Assembly (NCBI GenBank): GCA_903813345.2
Contig: CAIIXF020000005.1
Coordinates: 30,071,375 to 30,135,374 of the forward strand
Reading direction: 5' to 3'
Length of the DNA: 64,000 bases
Origin: Owenia fusiformis
Lineage: Eukaryota > Annelida > Polychaeta > Sabellida > Oweniidae
Below the pieces are notes generated by a model. The model had not been told where the DNA came from, did no database searches, and saw only the letters and a program-made list of their open reading frames with translations. Below are positions 12,256 through 23,622 of the stretch, piece after piece (positions within the stretch are counted from its first letter, which is position 1; the number at the start of each line of letters is the position of its first letter). The position numbers and the translations under genes were made by a program.

Positions 12256-12374
12256 TATGTCATGTGCCATATTGTTATAGTCTCCTACTTTTTTTGTGGC
12301 ATGTGTTCAGCAGTCAGGATTTATAACAAATGGCAGGTTGTAATACTAGTATTTTGCATGTTAATGCCTTGTTT
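12256..12374 (+). repeat. Short Helitron-like repeat, copy 3
   Basis: The start is diverged (TATGTCATGTGCCATATTG); the end is GCAT-gtta-ATGC-CTTGTTT. About 66 bp further on (12,440-12,473) a second, partial 3' end (GGTAACATTTTGTCATATTA then ATGCCTTATTT) follows. Confidence 0.6.
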
Positions 12375-12479
12375 AATGGAGTCTGTGACTGGAGTTGGTA
12401 TTCACCATCTGAAACTCTTTTGTTTATTGTTGCAACCAGGTGGTAACATTTTGTCATATTAATGCCTTATTTGGATATA

Positions 12480-15400
12480 TTATGGCTTTGTGATGTTTGG
12501 GCACACTTCACACCTACCTCACTTTGACCCATGAGAGCTGGCATAAGTGGTGTTTGCTAACATTATTGATATAATCAGTTTAGGTGTCTTGAGCACTTTC
12601 AAATCTGAATCAACCCTAATCCCACATACCTATTGGTCATTGATAAGTGCTATATTATATGGGGAATAGAATCTTCCTTCGTCCATGATATTGGCTAGTG
12701 TGAAATTCTAAATAATAGTGCCCTCTGGTAGATTGGCTTTATATTCTGTGAAATTTTTGTTAATTTCATTGGTCACAACTTTGGTCCAGTGACTAAAAAG
12801 GAAATAATTAGTTTAGTGGTCATGAGCATTTCAAATAAGAAGCCAGACATGCTTAGAAAACACTTTATGGTCATTGTAATATATACAGGGAATATCCTTA
12901 ATCCGTGCCTATGATGATACAGTAATGTTAACTGAGAAGCTCTAAATAGATTACACTCTGGGAAGTTAACATTGTGCCTGAAAGAATTTTCTTTTACTTC
13001 AGTAATCTTTGTCGTCAGCTGTGACATCAGTTGACTGTTTCATTCCATGATGGTACAGATGGCGAAGTCTATCGCACAAGTGCTGTATGAGACTGTTAAG
13101 TTTAGTATATAAGAATATGTATAGACGCTGGCTTTCAAAGAGCTCAGATAGCATTTCTATGCTGAGACCGATATTCTTGACGAAACATCCCAAAATGTTA
13201 TGGACTTCCCCATATAAAAAAAACAAAACATAAAAGCTATCACTTAACCATGCAGTTTTACACAGAATTAATGTAGAATAACATATTTGGTGGTCATGAA
13301 AAAACATCTGAGGCAGGTTTATAATAACTCTTCAGGTTAAAAACAATGCCTGTTATTAAGTATTATGACGTCTATGAAACATCAAGTACAGAACACATGG
13401 CACCCCCTGTAGGCGATTCTAATAGCCAACAAGGTCAACAAAATAGGACATGAAGAACACACATAACATGAACATGCATCAGAATGTATCTTCCATTGTA
13501 ATTTGTGAACCTTATTGAAACTGATAGAATTTGTCTCTGCAAAGGCCTGGGACTGGATGCTAAAAAGATAAATACAAACAAAAGTCAAACATGATTTACA
13601 AAGTTTTATGATAAAAATTGTTTCACTTCGGTGTAGCCCATAGGAGAGCCCAGGGTGCTTATTTCTTGATATACATAATGTTAAAGTATATTGTGACTAT
13701 TTTAAGTGAAAACTACAGAATTTCACCGCAGCAAAATAAACCATTTTTACAGTATTTGTGTTTCCCTCGTTACTCATGCTACCTGATTAACATGATGTTT
13801 TCAGAAAATTAATACAATAAAGGTCATGATTTTAGATGGTGGAATTATGTGCGTATGTTGTTATTCTGTTGTCTGATGGCATTTATGTCCTGGTAGTTAA
13901 TGTCATTGTTATCCAGGATTGTCTCCATATTGTCATTGAAATGCGTCATACGTTGGTGTTCCTGTTTAAGTATAGGTTTGAACTTTATGCTGAGTACTTT
14001 TGCCTTTCATTTTCTCTATGAGTATTTTTGCTTTATTTTGGTTATTAAAGTATTCCAGTCGTGTTATTTCATATGCTTGTAATCAAGTTGACCTGGACAG
14101 ACTATGGGAAAGTACCTTATGGGACATAGAAACTGTAAAGATATATTTCATTGTTATCTGATAGTGTCCTAGATAGCAAAAGCCACATGCTCACCTCCCC
14201 AATGGCCTTTACTTCATTGAAATAATTTTAGAGGCAAAAACTACAAGCATTGGGAAACATCTAGCAAAATTGGTAGACTCGGGGGATTTCTTACCCTAGA
14301 ATTCTAATATCTCAAATCGAAACGGGAAAAGTTTTTATCGAAATTACGGTTCTGTTGTTACATCTATGGTCAGGATAAATCTTGATAAACTGAAGGTACG
14401 TAGTCATAATAATGAATAATTTATAACAAGGATGTTCCAGTTATTTGAAATATTTTTGATTAGGTGTTATGATGAATAAGTGATAGATTAATATAGCATG
14501 GATTGATCGTTCTCATCATATTTTGATATTTTATTCATTGAAGTGTTCCCTTAATGAGTTCGTAGTAAGTAATTTATGAGCTTGTTTGTTTGTTAATGCT
14601 TATATATTCAAAATGCACATGTGTCACTTAATGCCTAAAATAGCCTAAAATTGCCTAAAATAGTTAACTTGGTTTGTTATAAATACATATCAATATATAA
14701 TGTTGAATAATATTGTCTTATTTTGAAACCATTGTAACGATAAACTTAACAATGTAAATTTTTCAGTGATAACGCTCAAACGGCAATTTTAAAAAACTCA
14801 AATCAAAATTAAAGAATATAAAAACAGGTTTGGCGTATAAAATGTTTCTGATAGCCATGTGTTAGTTAAGAAAAAATAAACAGGGGCAATATTTGAAAAC
14901 ATTTGAGATTACTCATGATGAAATTATATAGTGCTTCAGCTGTATTATGTGTTATGTTATATTATTAAACTATCGTCATGTACAAAGCTCTCTATTTGGG
15001 GAACAATTCATAGCACTAAAGTGGCAAATTGAAATTAGAACATAGATGAATAATAACTTAATAGTGAAACTGTTCAAACTATTAAGTTATTTGAAAAGCT
15101 GTTTTGATAATGCAAGGGAGCCTGGAGGTTATTATTTTCTTCGATTATGGCTCTATTATGGGTATTTACCTATTAGTTTTGCTGATTCTACTGGCCTATA
15201 GTGCTCTCCCTCAAAGAAAATGTTATGATAGCTTTAAATTTGGAACACTTGTAACAGGCAAAAAGAATGATACCACAAATGAATAAGGAAATCATGTGTG
15301 ACGATGAAAATATATTAACTAGAAATCGGAGGTGTTGGCACTTTTTTATGAAAAATCCTCGAATAAGGTAGAAGAGGAGGCCATTTTATGCTTGGTTTGG

Positions 15401-17044
15401 TTCTGTTAAATGGTACATAATCACCGTCATATGAGAACTAAGGCTCGAGCCCTACAAGCCACTATTAGCCCATTCAGACCACTTGTTATGGATGATTAGC
15501 TATTGTTGTTATAAAAATGTTCGCCCTTTGATAGAATATCACTATTTTTCTTTTGAAGTAGTCTACCCATTTTTCTCTGAAAATTGAATGATGTTTCTCA
15601 TGCTTGAGCATTTCTACACAATTTAGAATAGACTTACACAAAATGTATGCATTTTATTCGTGATTTGTACTCTGCCACTGCACTAGTTATTATTATTATG
15701 TATGGGTAGCACTATGCTATTGTCCAACAGAACCACAGAGATGTAAAGGGAATTGACTTTGACTGAAAGCCAAGTGACAATGTTTCATTTTCAATGGTGC
15801 ATGAATTGATTGGAATGAAAATATTTTTGAACAGGCTCTCGTTAATAAATATCTTTGGGGTCTTTATGTGCGAAACCAAATAGACATTAGTAGAACTATC
15901 AAGTCATACGTTTTTGAGGAAATCATGCAATCCTGTCATTGTTTCGTTAGAGAATATACAACTGAGATTGGCCATAATAACATTTTGTATATGATCGATT
16001 CCCCTGGTTATTTCATGTGAAATCTTGTTGAGTATGTTCCTATAAGGTACCTCAGCTATTTGCACCAGGCTGTTGGACTCTCTCGAGGATTCCTTCAAAA
16101 TTGATAAAAAATATTCTAATTTTTTCTGACATGCAATATTGAAATCCTTTCATTTTTTATTTTTATGTAGTTTGGTTGAATATATGTAGGATTCCATACA
16201 TGTCACGTAAATACATGAGGGTGCAATGCATTTTAACGACTTATTAATGTTAGCATTGGAGATATCCAAGTTAAAAAGCTGAGTAAACAAAGCTATTGTT
16301 GCCGACAGTTGAAATAACCAATAATATACATTAGCTGAAGCATAGGGTATCACCAGATCACCAGTAAACTCATGTAAAATTAGAATCATTCAAGATCCAT
16401 TCAGTCAGTATATTATAAATGACGTTGAATTATAATGGTTAGAGTAAACTAGTACATGTGCATTTCTGAATATATAAGAAGCATTTCTCTACTCAGATCA
16501 ATCTCCTGTATTGGATTAAAACTGTAAGGACCTGCATGATAACTACATTATAACAATTTTATGCCATAGAATTATTATTAATTCATGGTGATTGTATGTA
16601 GATCAATCTAACGTGGTCGTTCGCTGTGATGTGCTAAATTCGAAATTTGACGTCGTTGGAGATTTTCCTGGGTTCTGAGTACAATATAGCACCACCCCCA
16701 CATAAAGATTAACGTCATGGATACGAACTGGTGTTACGTGTATGTTCAAGACCCCGTGCCCCAGTTGGTGCCAATGGTAAGTGAATTAAACATCAAACTC
16801 AATTGAAGGCCCCATGTGGTTCAATTATGGCCTATACCCTTTCAGAATGTCACGCTGTTTTTTTTCTCTTTTGAATAAGACAAGGATGCCATTTTAAAAT
16901 ATCATGTTAGGTGAATAGATTCTTTAACATACATTTTTCTATTGTAATCTTACTCCGTAAAGGGAATAAAGAGGATGTGGAGCAATGCGTAGTGGGGCTT
17001 CTAAAGTAGGATGCCCTGATTGACCCAATTATAGATTGCCTCTA
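12480..17044. other. AT-rich DNA, nothing recognised
   Basis: Open frames of 60-102 codons occur on both strands but show no motif or splice structure. A 10-bp word GCCTAAAATA repeats three times near 14,633-14,661. Confidence 0.55.
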
Positions 17045-17232
17045 CAGGCCTCATAGCCAGCTTTACCAAGGAGGTTCACTATTCAAAAAAATCTAGGGGG
17101 ATTCACACTTGATAACTTTCACTCGAAAAGTGCTCAGAATGATAAAATAAAAAAGCTGCATGATTTTGATAAAATTTTGGGCCTTTTTGGTTCACTCAAA
17201 CCCCCCAACTTCTCCGGCCTACTCTGGGCCTA
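17045..17232. mobile_element. MITE with CAGGCCTGTWGCCA termini, copy 2 (opposite orientation)
   Basis: Starts CAGGCCTCATAGCCAGCTTT and continues ACCAAGGAGGTTCAC, which matches the reverse complement of copy 1's right half. The far end (CTCCGGCCTACTCTGGGCCT) is diverged. Confidence 0.55.
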
Positions 17233-17790
17233 CTCTATGATGACCATACTGTAAAACTAGTGTGTTCCTTCAGTGTAATACCTGGATAGATCAAGATGAT
17301 GAAAACTGGAAACAGATGTTTTACTGTAATATTAGTCAGCCCCAAGATTCTTGATATAGGACTGCGCTTGACTCTTGAGGCCATTGAGTTCTTCATTCTG
17401 TCATTTGGTCTCTGGACCAGTAGCTGAAACGTTATCACAATTTTTGAATATCTTGTATTAAGCCAACCCCTCTCTCTTTATCTTACACTCCATTCTTCCA
17501 ATGAGTGTTTCATTGTACTCTATTGTAACTGAGCAGGAAGTTGCTCAGTGATATTACCATGCATACATAGAATTTTATTCACATCTATTCAATTGAAATA
17601 TATAAACAATTTACTGTATATGTAAATGTAACATCTGATGTGAACACAACAAATACATTATTATACACAACATGAATATATTATTTATTGTGGTTTAGTG
17701 CGCGTATCATGTTACTGTGGTCACAGTCATCTTTCTGAATTATTATATGATTTCTAATCTCTAATCAATAGTGTATGTAGGTTGTATATA

Positions 17791-17895
17791 CAGGCCCGTA
17801 GCCAGCTTTTGCCAAGGCGGGTTCAATTTTCCAAAAATTCCAGGGAGTGTTCACGTTTGACAATTTTGGTCCAAAATCTCTGTCAATTTGTCCTG
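17791..17895. repeat. MITE with CAGGCC termini, copy 3 (truncated)
   Basis: CAGGCCCGTAGCCAGCTTTT, GCCAAGGCGGGTTCA and then TGTTCACGTTTGACAATTTT match copy 2. The second terminus is missing. Confidence 0.5.
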
Positions 17896-18924
17896 AATTT
17901 AGAGATAACCCTCAGTGCCCTTAACAACCAACCACAGGGCATTGGAACAGGTGAATAAACAGCATTCATATGTCATACAGAGAGTGTTTTTATGAGAGGG
18001 ATTGAATATATGTTTAATTCCAATGGAAAATATGATATTTTCAGAGGAACCAATAGAAATATCATTTGGCCATAGTGAAATCAGCATGTCATGTAAAAGA
18101 GCATCATCGACAAAGAAATTTCTATTCAATTCAATGCCTGATCATGTATTGACATTGAGACACAGATGTTAGTGCAAGATTCAATGTCTAACACTGACAA
18201 AGAGAATGGAATCTCTAATAATTAGTGTTAATATATACTTTAACTGCTTATCTTTTTCAATTCAATTGAATTCGACTTCTCCACTTTGTCTCAGTCCCAA
18301 CTTTGAGCACCTGTTGCGTTTTCAAGTTAATTGTTTGAACAACTTAGATAAGAATAATTTTATATTGATTATATGTAAAAGGGAGTTTCATTTCATAAGA
18401 ACAAATCATCTGTCAGAAGTTCAAAGAAAAAAATACAATACAGTTTTCTCACGATCAAACAGGCACAGGTGTATTAGTAGATCAAACCCCTTATACCCAG
18501 TCACAAGAATTCACAGAAGTCATTGATATATATGTACAAGCCCATTTCTTATTAAATATGAATTAAAGGACTTTAATTATGGTATTTCTCCACTAGTCTT
18601 GCCATGAGGTCTTATTCCTTGCTAATTTCTTTTAATTCTGCCTTATTTTCTAAGAAACATGTTCTATTGTAAATTGTTATTAATTGGGATAAACCAGGTT
18701 TGTCATGTAACCATATGGTGCCAAGATCTAAAGATCAGTTCTTCTGTGGAATTGAACATGATCATGAAATGAAAAACATGTCATTACAAGAAACATTACA
18801 TTGCATTAGATGCAAGCTTTCACAGTATGGTTGCAACTGTTGTCCCACCAACAATTTCAGCTACGTGCAAAGCTGTGCTCTGTATGTGGTGCATTTTTTG
18901 TCAAAATATCCCGATTAATTATTA
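17896..18924. other. AT-rich DNA, nothing recognised
   Basis: A 106-codon open frame (18,206-18,526) has no recognisable motif and a composition like its surroundings; I do not call it a gene. Confidence 0.5.
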
Positions 18925-19100
18925 CAGTGAAACTTGTAAAGTGTAGCACCTCTAGAAGTGGGGTACCTCTGTTAGTGGAATACTTTTTAAGCCCAAGACC
19001 AACTTATTTTATGTTAAATGAACCTCTATAAGTAGAGCACCTCCAAAGTAGAACACTTTTTAGAAGTACCAAAGGCGTTTCACTCAGACAGGTTTCACTA
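18925..19100. mobile_element. TA-flanked MITE (CAGTRAAACYTG termini), copy 1
   Basis: TA-CAGTGAAACTTG at the left and CAGGTTTCACTA-TA at the right. The interior repeats an AGTGGAACACCTCT-like word. This copy is diverged. Tc1/mariner superfamily (pogo-like ends) is inferred from the TA duplication and the CAGT tips. Confidence 0.7.
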
Positions 19101-19376
19101 TACCAACATTCAATGAAGAATGTGTTTTCAATTATGTCTGCTATCTGTGCATTATGTCATGTTTGCATTGTGGTTTTTCCATCCTCAGTTGTATGCAGAA
19201 GCAGTACTTCGTCATTATTAAAAACATTTGTGAGATCACTTCTGTTCATAATTATTAAGATCTTCCTCATGTTATCTTGCAACAAAATCCTTCTTCTCAA
19301 ACTCATCCTCAATCTTGATTTACGCCATTAAATATTCAAAATTCAGTCAAAGCGATGTTATATTTGTTGAAATATA

Positions 19377-19565
19377 CAGGGTGATCCAGAAGTAACGTCA
19401 AAGATGTTGTAATTTCAAAAGTATTCATCAGATCTTCATGAAATTTGGTATACATGTACCCACAACATTTCTGAGTTACCATCTCAAAGATTGGAATTCA
19501 ATCATTTCATTGGTTGAAATTATGGTTGCTATAGTAACCCGATATCGCGTAACCCGGGGCAAATT
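19377..19565 (+). repeat. Mariner left terminal inverted repeat (189 bp)
   Basis: Pairs with 21,186-21,374. Its inner end is ...CGCGTAACCCGGGGCAAATT. It contains shorter internal palindromic stretches (GGTTGCTATAGTAACC). The only two differences from the partner are adjacent bases about 30 nt from the tip. Confidence 0.97.
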
Positions 19566-19680
19566 ACTTAACGTGTAATGCGTAATCTCAAAATATCAAC
19601 AAGATCTGAAATTGTTATATCCTCAACATTTTATTTCACAACAATATAAATCATACTATTGCACAGTTACTAATAATAGT

Positions 19681-20049
19681 TCATTCTACATAATTGCCAC
19701 CATTTGCAACACATTTCTCATGTCTGGATACCCATTCCTTGAACACAGAATTAAATCCATTAGAACTCATTCCTTGTAGGGCTAGTACTACGGCATTTTT
19801 CAATTCCTCACAGGATTGAAAATTATTTCCACTAAGGTTTCTTTTTAGTTCCCCATACAAATAAAAGTCACTGGGGGCAAGATCAGGTGAATAAGGGGCA
19901 TGTTCAAGTTGTTGAAATCCAAGTGTTTGGACTGTGTTGCTGGTCAGGATTGCAGTGTGCGTAGGGGCATTGTCCCAATGCAAGATAAACTGCTGCAGAT
20001 GTCCGGGACGCTTTTTCCTCAGGGAACGTTGAAGATCACGCTTCAGAAC
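19681..20049 (-). pseudogene. Mariner transposase, exon 2 (catalytic C-terminal part)
   Basis: Joined in phase 0 to exon 1 across a 171-bp intron (20,050-20,220, GT...ttttcAG). It begins VLKRDLQRSLRKKRPGHLQQ and contains the second catalytic Asp in HWDNAPTHT and the third in YSPDLAPSDFYLYG. The spacing between them is 34 residues, the DD34D signature of mariner proper, as opposed to Tc1 (DD34E). It ends at a TGA (19,681-19,683). The exon itself is intact. Confidence 0.95.
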
Positions 20050-20220
20050 CTGAAAAACAAATGTTTAATGGTTGTTAAACCAGTTGTTTCATTGATTGGA
20101 TTTGGATTTGAATCATGGCCATGGAGTTATAATTATATTGACAGTGAACAACATTTAAATACTTTAATTTAAAAATAAAATTCACAGTATGATGTATTAT
20201 TAGAACAAATGATATCTTAC

Positions 20221-20952
20221 CTTTGCAATGTAAACGGCATTAATTCTCTGGCCAATGGGAACAAAATGGGTTAACACCATTCCTCTAATGTCAAAGAATG
20301 TCACAACCATTTGTTTCTTTTGTGGAATTCCTGGTACTATTTTAGGCTTGGTTGGTGTTGGGGAGTTGTCATGTTTCCACGATGAACTTTGTTGCGTGGT
20401 CTCTGGGATGTAGAATGATAGCAATGATTCGTCACTCGTAATGATCTTGTTAAGAAAGTCATCTCCATCTCTCCGATATTTTGCAAGAAAGTCCCTTGAA
20501 GCCTTAACACGCCGGTCTTTCTGCTCCTGTGTCAAGTCATGCGGCACCCATTTAGCAGACACCTTCTTTAACAGACAGTTCTTTGTCAGTATCCGTTGCA
20601 CAGTCCCATAGCTCAGATCGTGTTTTTCAGCCAATTCTCTGATAGAAATTTGCCTATTGTCCATAACATCAGCTTCAATTGCTTTGATGGTTTGATCATC
20701 GAATGACGACACTGGCCTGCCTCCTCGCTGCTTGTCTACCACTTCATCATATCACGGACTTTAAGAAAAAAAAGGTCCGTGATCATATCCACTGGAATAC
20801 TTGTTAAACCACCTGTAAATGTTTCTCTCAGCAATGGCAGCTTTACCATATGCCTTCTTTATCTGTCTTATAGTCTCTTTTACACCTTTCCCCAACTTTA
20901 CACAGAACTTAATGTTTGTTCTTTGCTCTATTTTACTCTGACTTGGCGCCAT
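20221..20952 (-). pseudogene. Mariner transposase, exon 1 (broken by a small insertion)
   Basis: The ATG at 20,952 starts MAPSQSKIEQRTNIKFCVKL, the usual mariner N-terminus, followed by the DNA-binding region with YRWFNKY and GGRPVSSFDD. The mariner motif WVPHDL lies at about 20,550, and the first catalytic Asp is in ITSDES (codon at 20,431-20,433). The exon ends ...AVYIAK at a GT donor (cattgcaaag|gtaag on the minus strand). Removing the 36-bp insertion at 20,746-20,781 restores the normal 21-residue spacing from the WF of YRWF to GRP. As it stands, the frame contains TAA and TGA stops there, both in the same frame as the flanks. The protein would otherwise be about 354 residues, within the family range. 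It is presumed inactive unless the stops are bypassed. Confidence 0.92.
20746..20789. other. 36-bp palindromic insertion with 8-bp direct repeats inside the transposase
   Basis: The 8-mer ATCATATC occurs at 20,746-20,753 and again at 20,782-20,789, flanking a 28-bp core. The core starts ACGGAC and ends GTCCGTG, so it carries perfect 6-bp inverted ends. Counting the neighbouring bases, a 9-bp inverted repeat (ATCACGGAC/GTCCGTGAT) forms. Between the arms is an A8 run. It places two in-frame stops in the transposase. Confidence 0.85.
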
Positions 20953-21185
20953 CTTGAATTGGGTGGGTTAGTGTCCTTGGTCATGTTAGTATTTGTCATG
21001 GATGATGGAAGCAATTCAAAGAAATTGAAAGCTTTTTATGAATGCCTATTGTGACATCACAACTATTACATATTTGTTACCATGGCAACAAATATAAAAA
21101 TCATAGAAAACAAACAATGAACATTTTCAAATGTTACTGACTTTTTAAATTAGAGAAATTCACAAAAACGTTATGGTTTCTCTTC

Positions 21186-21374
21186 AATTTGCCCCGGGTT
21201 ACGCGATATCGGGTTACTATAGCAACCATAATTTCAACCAATGAAATGATTGAATTCCAATCTTTGAGATGGTAACTCAGAAATGTTGTGGGTACATGTA
21301 TACCAAATTTCATGAAGATCTGATGAATACTTTTGAAATTACAATGTCTTTGACGTTACTTCTGGATCACCCTG
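21186..21374 (-). repeat. Mariner right terminal inverted repeat (189 bp)
   Basis: Reverse complement of 19,377-19,565 at 187 of 189 positions. It ends at the outer tip ...CTTCTGGATCACCCTG, followed by TA. Confidence 0.97.
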
Positions 21375-21660
21375 TACATGTAAAAGGACATCTAGAAATA
21401 TGGTTTCAAAAATTGTTTATCAAGTTTGAAAATTTAATTATTTTTGAAAGTGTGACTTCTAGTTCGGGTTGATTCTCCATAGAGCCCATGTTACAAAATC
21501 ACAAAAAGTGAAATATCTTTTTTGTATTGGTCAGATAACATTTTCATTTACTGGACATATTTTGATTTGCATAACTATATTAGATACATAAGGGTTATAT
21601 GAAAATTGAACCACTAAAACAGATGTTATTTAAGTTAAAGGTAACTTTCTACTATACCCG

Positions 21661-21712
21661 CCATGCTATCTGACCCGAACGAGCCACCTGGTGGTGAAAC
21701 TGGTAACTACCT
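21661..21712 (+). repeat. Dispersed repeat, partner of 11,312-11,363
   Basis: Contains CCATGCTATCTGACCCGAAC and GGTGGTGAAACTGGTAACTA. It lies 285 bp after the mariner element; the flanks of the two copies do not match. Confidence 0.6.
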
Positions 21713-22090
21713 GGTTAATTATATACACTATTTTTAAAATAAATAGTGTTTAAGAAAAAAAGAAGTTCAAGGTGGTTATACTATAGCAACTGAAACCCTG
21801 TGTGTGGATTATAATGCCCATCATTGAAGAATATGAGACACAGGGGCTGGGTGTTATATTTCACAAAGGATCTCTAAAAGTCATTTCATTTAAAGAAGAA
21901 TGATGTTTAGATGGGGAATATTATATTTTCAATATATCTTTTGGGATGTAGATTTGAAGTCTGAATCCCACGTTGTTTGCTGATGTATGTCAATGTTCCC
22001 TTTGAGAACTGTATCAGATAAACCACTTCCTGTTATCTTTAACTTGCGGCTTGGTCTTGCGTATTTGTCTGTCTGAGACTTCATTTTTAT
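21713..22090. other. AT-rich DNA, nothing recognised
   Basis: Short stretch between the 21.66-kb repeat and the 22.09-kb element. Confidence 0.55.
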
Positions 22091-23622
22091 TATGTCCCCA
22101 CCACATAGTGTGGGGCCATATTGTCGGCCTAGGCGCGTCCGTCTGTCCGTCTGTCTGTCCGTCTGTCTGTCTGTCTGTCTGTCCGTCTGTCTGTCCGTAC
22201 GTCCGGCAGTTTTCTCCAAAACCGCTACAGATATCACCTTCAAATTTTCAGGGATAACTTATGAGTGCATACAGGTGTGGATGAAAAAAAATTAACTCGA
22301 TACCTACTTCCTGTCGGCCATTTTGAAGTCAAATGCTAAAATCCTTGTCTGCAAACTTTAAGAAAAACGGCTTCACAGTTGCTTTTAAAACTTTAACATC
22401 TTGTTCAGCTCACTTCATTCTAGATCTGATTAGGTTTTGGACCTGTTAGCTCAGTCATGTCAGCCATTTTGAATGTTTTAAGAAAAGTTAGCGCACGATA
22501 ATACTTTGTATCATATTGAATGGTGTTTTTCAGTTTTCATACTTTAACTTTTTAGTAGCTTTATAAATAATTTCAGGTGTACTTTGTTGTAAAAGCTTAT
22601 GTTATTGTTAAGAGTAGATATATGTGATAATTTTGTAAAAAGATTTCAGCAAAAACTCATAATCACTTTTTTATTGTCAGCCATTTTAGATTTTTCCGTC
22701 CTAAAATCTTGTCTGTAAAGTCTTGTCTACGCGTTTTCAGGTGAACCGTTTGGTAGATCAATTTCAAATTTTCAGGGATGATTCTTAGTATGAGAATCTA
22801 AATCTGATTAGTTTTTGGGCATTCTGGGTAAATGTCAAGGCAGCCATTTTGGATTTTCCGTCCTAAAATCTTGTCTGTAAAGTCTTGTCTACGCATTTTT
22901 AGGTGAACAGTTTGGTAGATCAATTTCAAATTTTCAGGGATGATTCTCAGTATGAAAATCTAGATCTGATTATTTTTATGGCATTCTGGATGAATGTCAA
23001 GGCAGCCATTTTGGATTTTCCGTCTTAAAATCTTGCCCGTAAAGTCTTGTCTACACGTTTTTAGGTGAACCGTTTGGTGAACCGTTTGGTAGATCAATTT
23101 CAAATTTTCAGGGATGATTCTTAGTATGAAAATCTAGAACTGATTAGTTTTTGGGCATTCTGGGTAAATGTCAAGGCAGCCATTTTGGATTTTCTGTCCT
23201 AAAATCTCGTCTGTAAAGTCTTGTCTACACATTTCCAGGTGAACTGTTTGGTAGATCAATTTCAAATTTTCAGGGATGATTCTTAGTATGAAAATCTAGA
23301 ACAGATTAGTTTTTGGCATTCTGGATAAATGTCAAGGCAGCCATTTTGGATTTTCTGTCCTCAAATCTTGTCTGTAAAGTCTTGTTTACATGTTTTCTGG
23401 TTAACTGTGTGACGGATCAATTTAAAATTTTCAGGGGTGGTTCTTAGTATGAAAATCTAGAACTGACTAATTTTTGGGCATTCTTGGTAAATTTTAAGGT
23501 GGCCATTTTGGATTCTCCGTCCTCAAAATTGTGTCGGTAAAGTCTTGTCTACTCATTTTTAGGATAACCATTTGACAGGATCACCCATAGGTGGGGACAT
23601 ATTGTACACATTTGTGTTCTTG
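22091..23622 (+). mobile_element. Helitron/pearl-like non-autonomous element with ~162-bp tandem units
   Basis: The start TATGTCCCCACC (22,091-22,102) recurs inverted at 23,590-23,601. A hairpin CCCCAC/GTGGGG lies at 22,096-22,115, followed by a CCGT/CTGT microsatellite (22,138-22,203) and a unique lead-in. From 22,678 there are five to six tandem units marked by CAGCCATTTTGGATT-like motifs (22,678, 22,841, 23,003, 23,177, 23,338 and 23,500; spacing 161-174). The 174-bp unit contains a 12-bp duplication. The end has a hairpin ACACA/TGTGT (23,606-23,617) and then CTTG|T. The units are recognisably related to those of the 4.46-kb element (a GGC-GCCATTTT motif, then an ATTTCAAATTTT motif). There is no protein-coding content. 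Confidence 0.7.

Larger units (their letters stand above)
19377..21374 (-). mobile_element. Mariner-family DNA transposon, nearly complete, with long inverted repeats
   Basis: The element is bounded by inverted repeats beginning CAGGGTGATCCAGAAG and flanked by TA on both sides (19,375-19,376 and 21,375-21,376), the target duplication typical of Tc1/mariner. The repeats are 189 bp long and identical at 187 positions, differing only at two adjacent bases, so the insertion is recent. Mariner inverted repeats are usually near 30 bp, so these are unusually long. The interior carries a minus-strand transposase with a DD34D catalytic core, a 171-bp GT-AG intron and an inactivating insertion. Total length is about 2.0 kb, against about 1.3 kb for a standard mariner. 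The extra comes from the long termini and the intron. Confidence 0.95.

Noticed and set aside
12773-13307. Two adjoining minus-strand open frames of 84 and 102 codons
   Set aside because: No recognisable protein similarity and no intron structure linking them.
18206-18526. 106-codon plus-strand open frame as a gene
   Set aside because: No motif, no splice or promoter context, AT-rich random-like composition; frames of this length are expected by chance in 64 kb.
20746-20789. The transposase interruption as a tiny intron
   Set aside because: It has a pyrimidine-rich stretch and an AG, but no GT donor that would remove exactly the 36 extra bases. The best GT choices would also delete conserved transposase residues.
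21929-22295. Open frames of 67-104 codons on both strands with DRQTDRQT or CLSVCLSV peptides
   Set aside because: Artefact of the CCGT/CTGT microsatellite in the 22.09-kb element.
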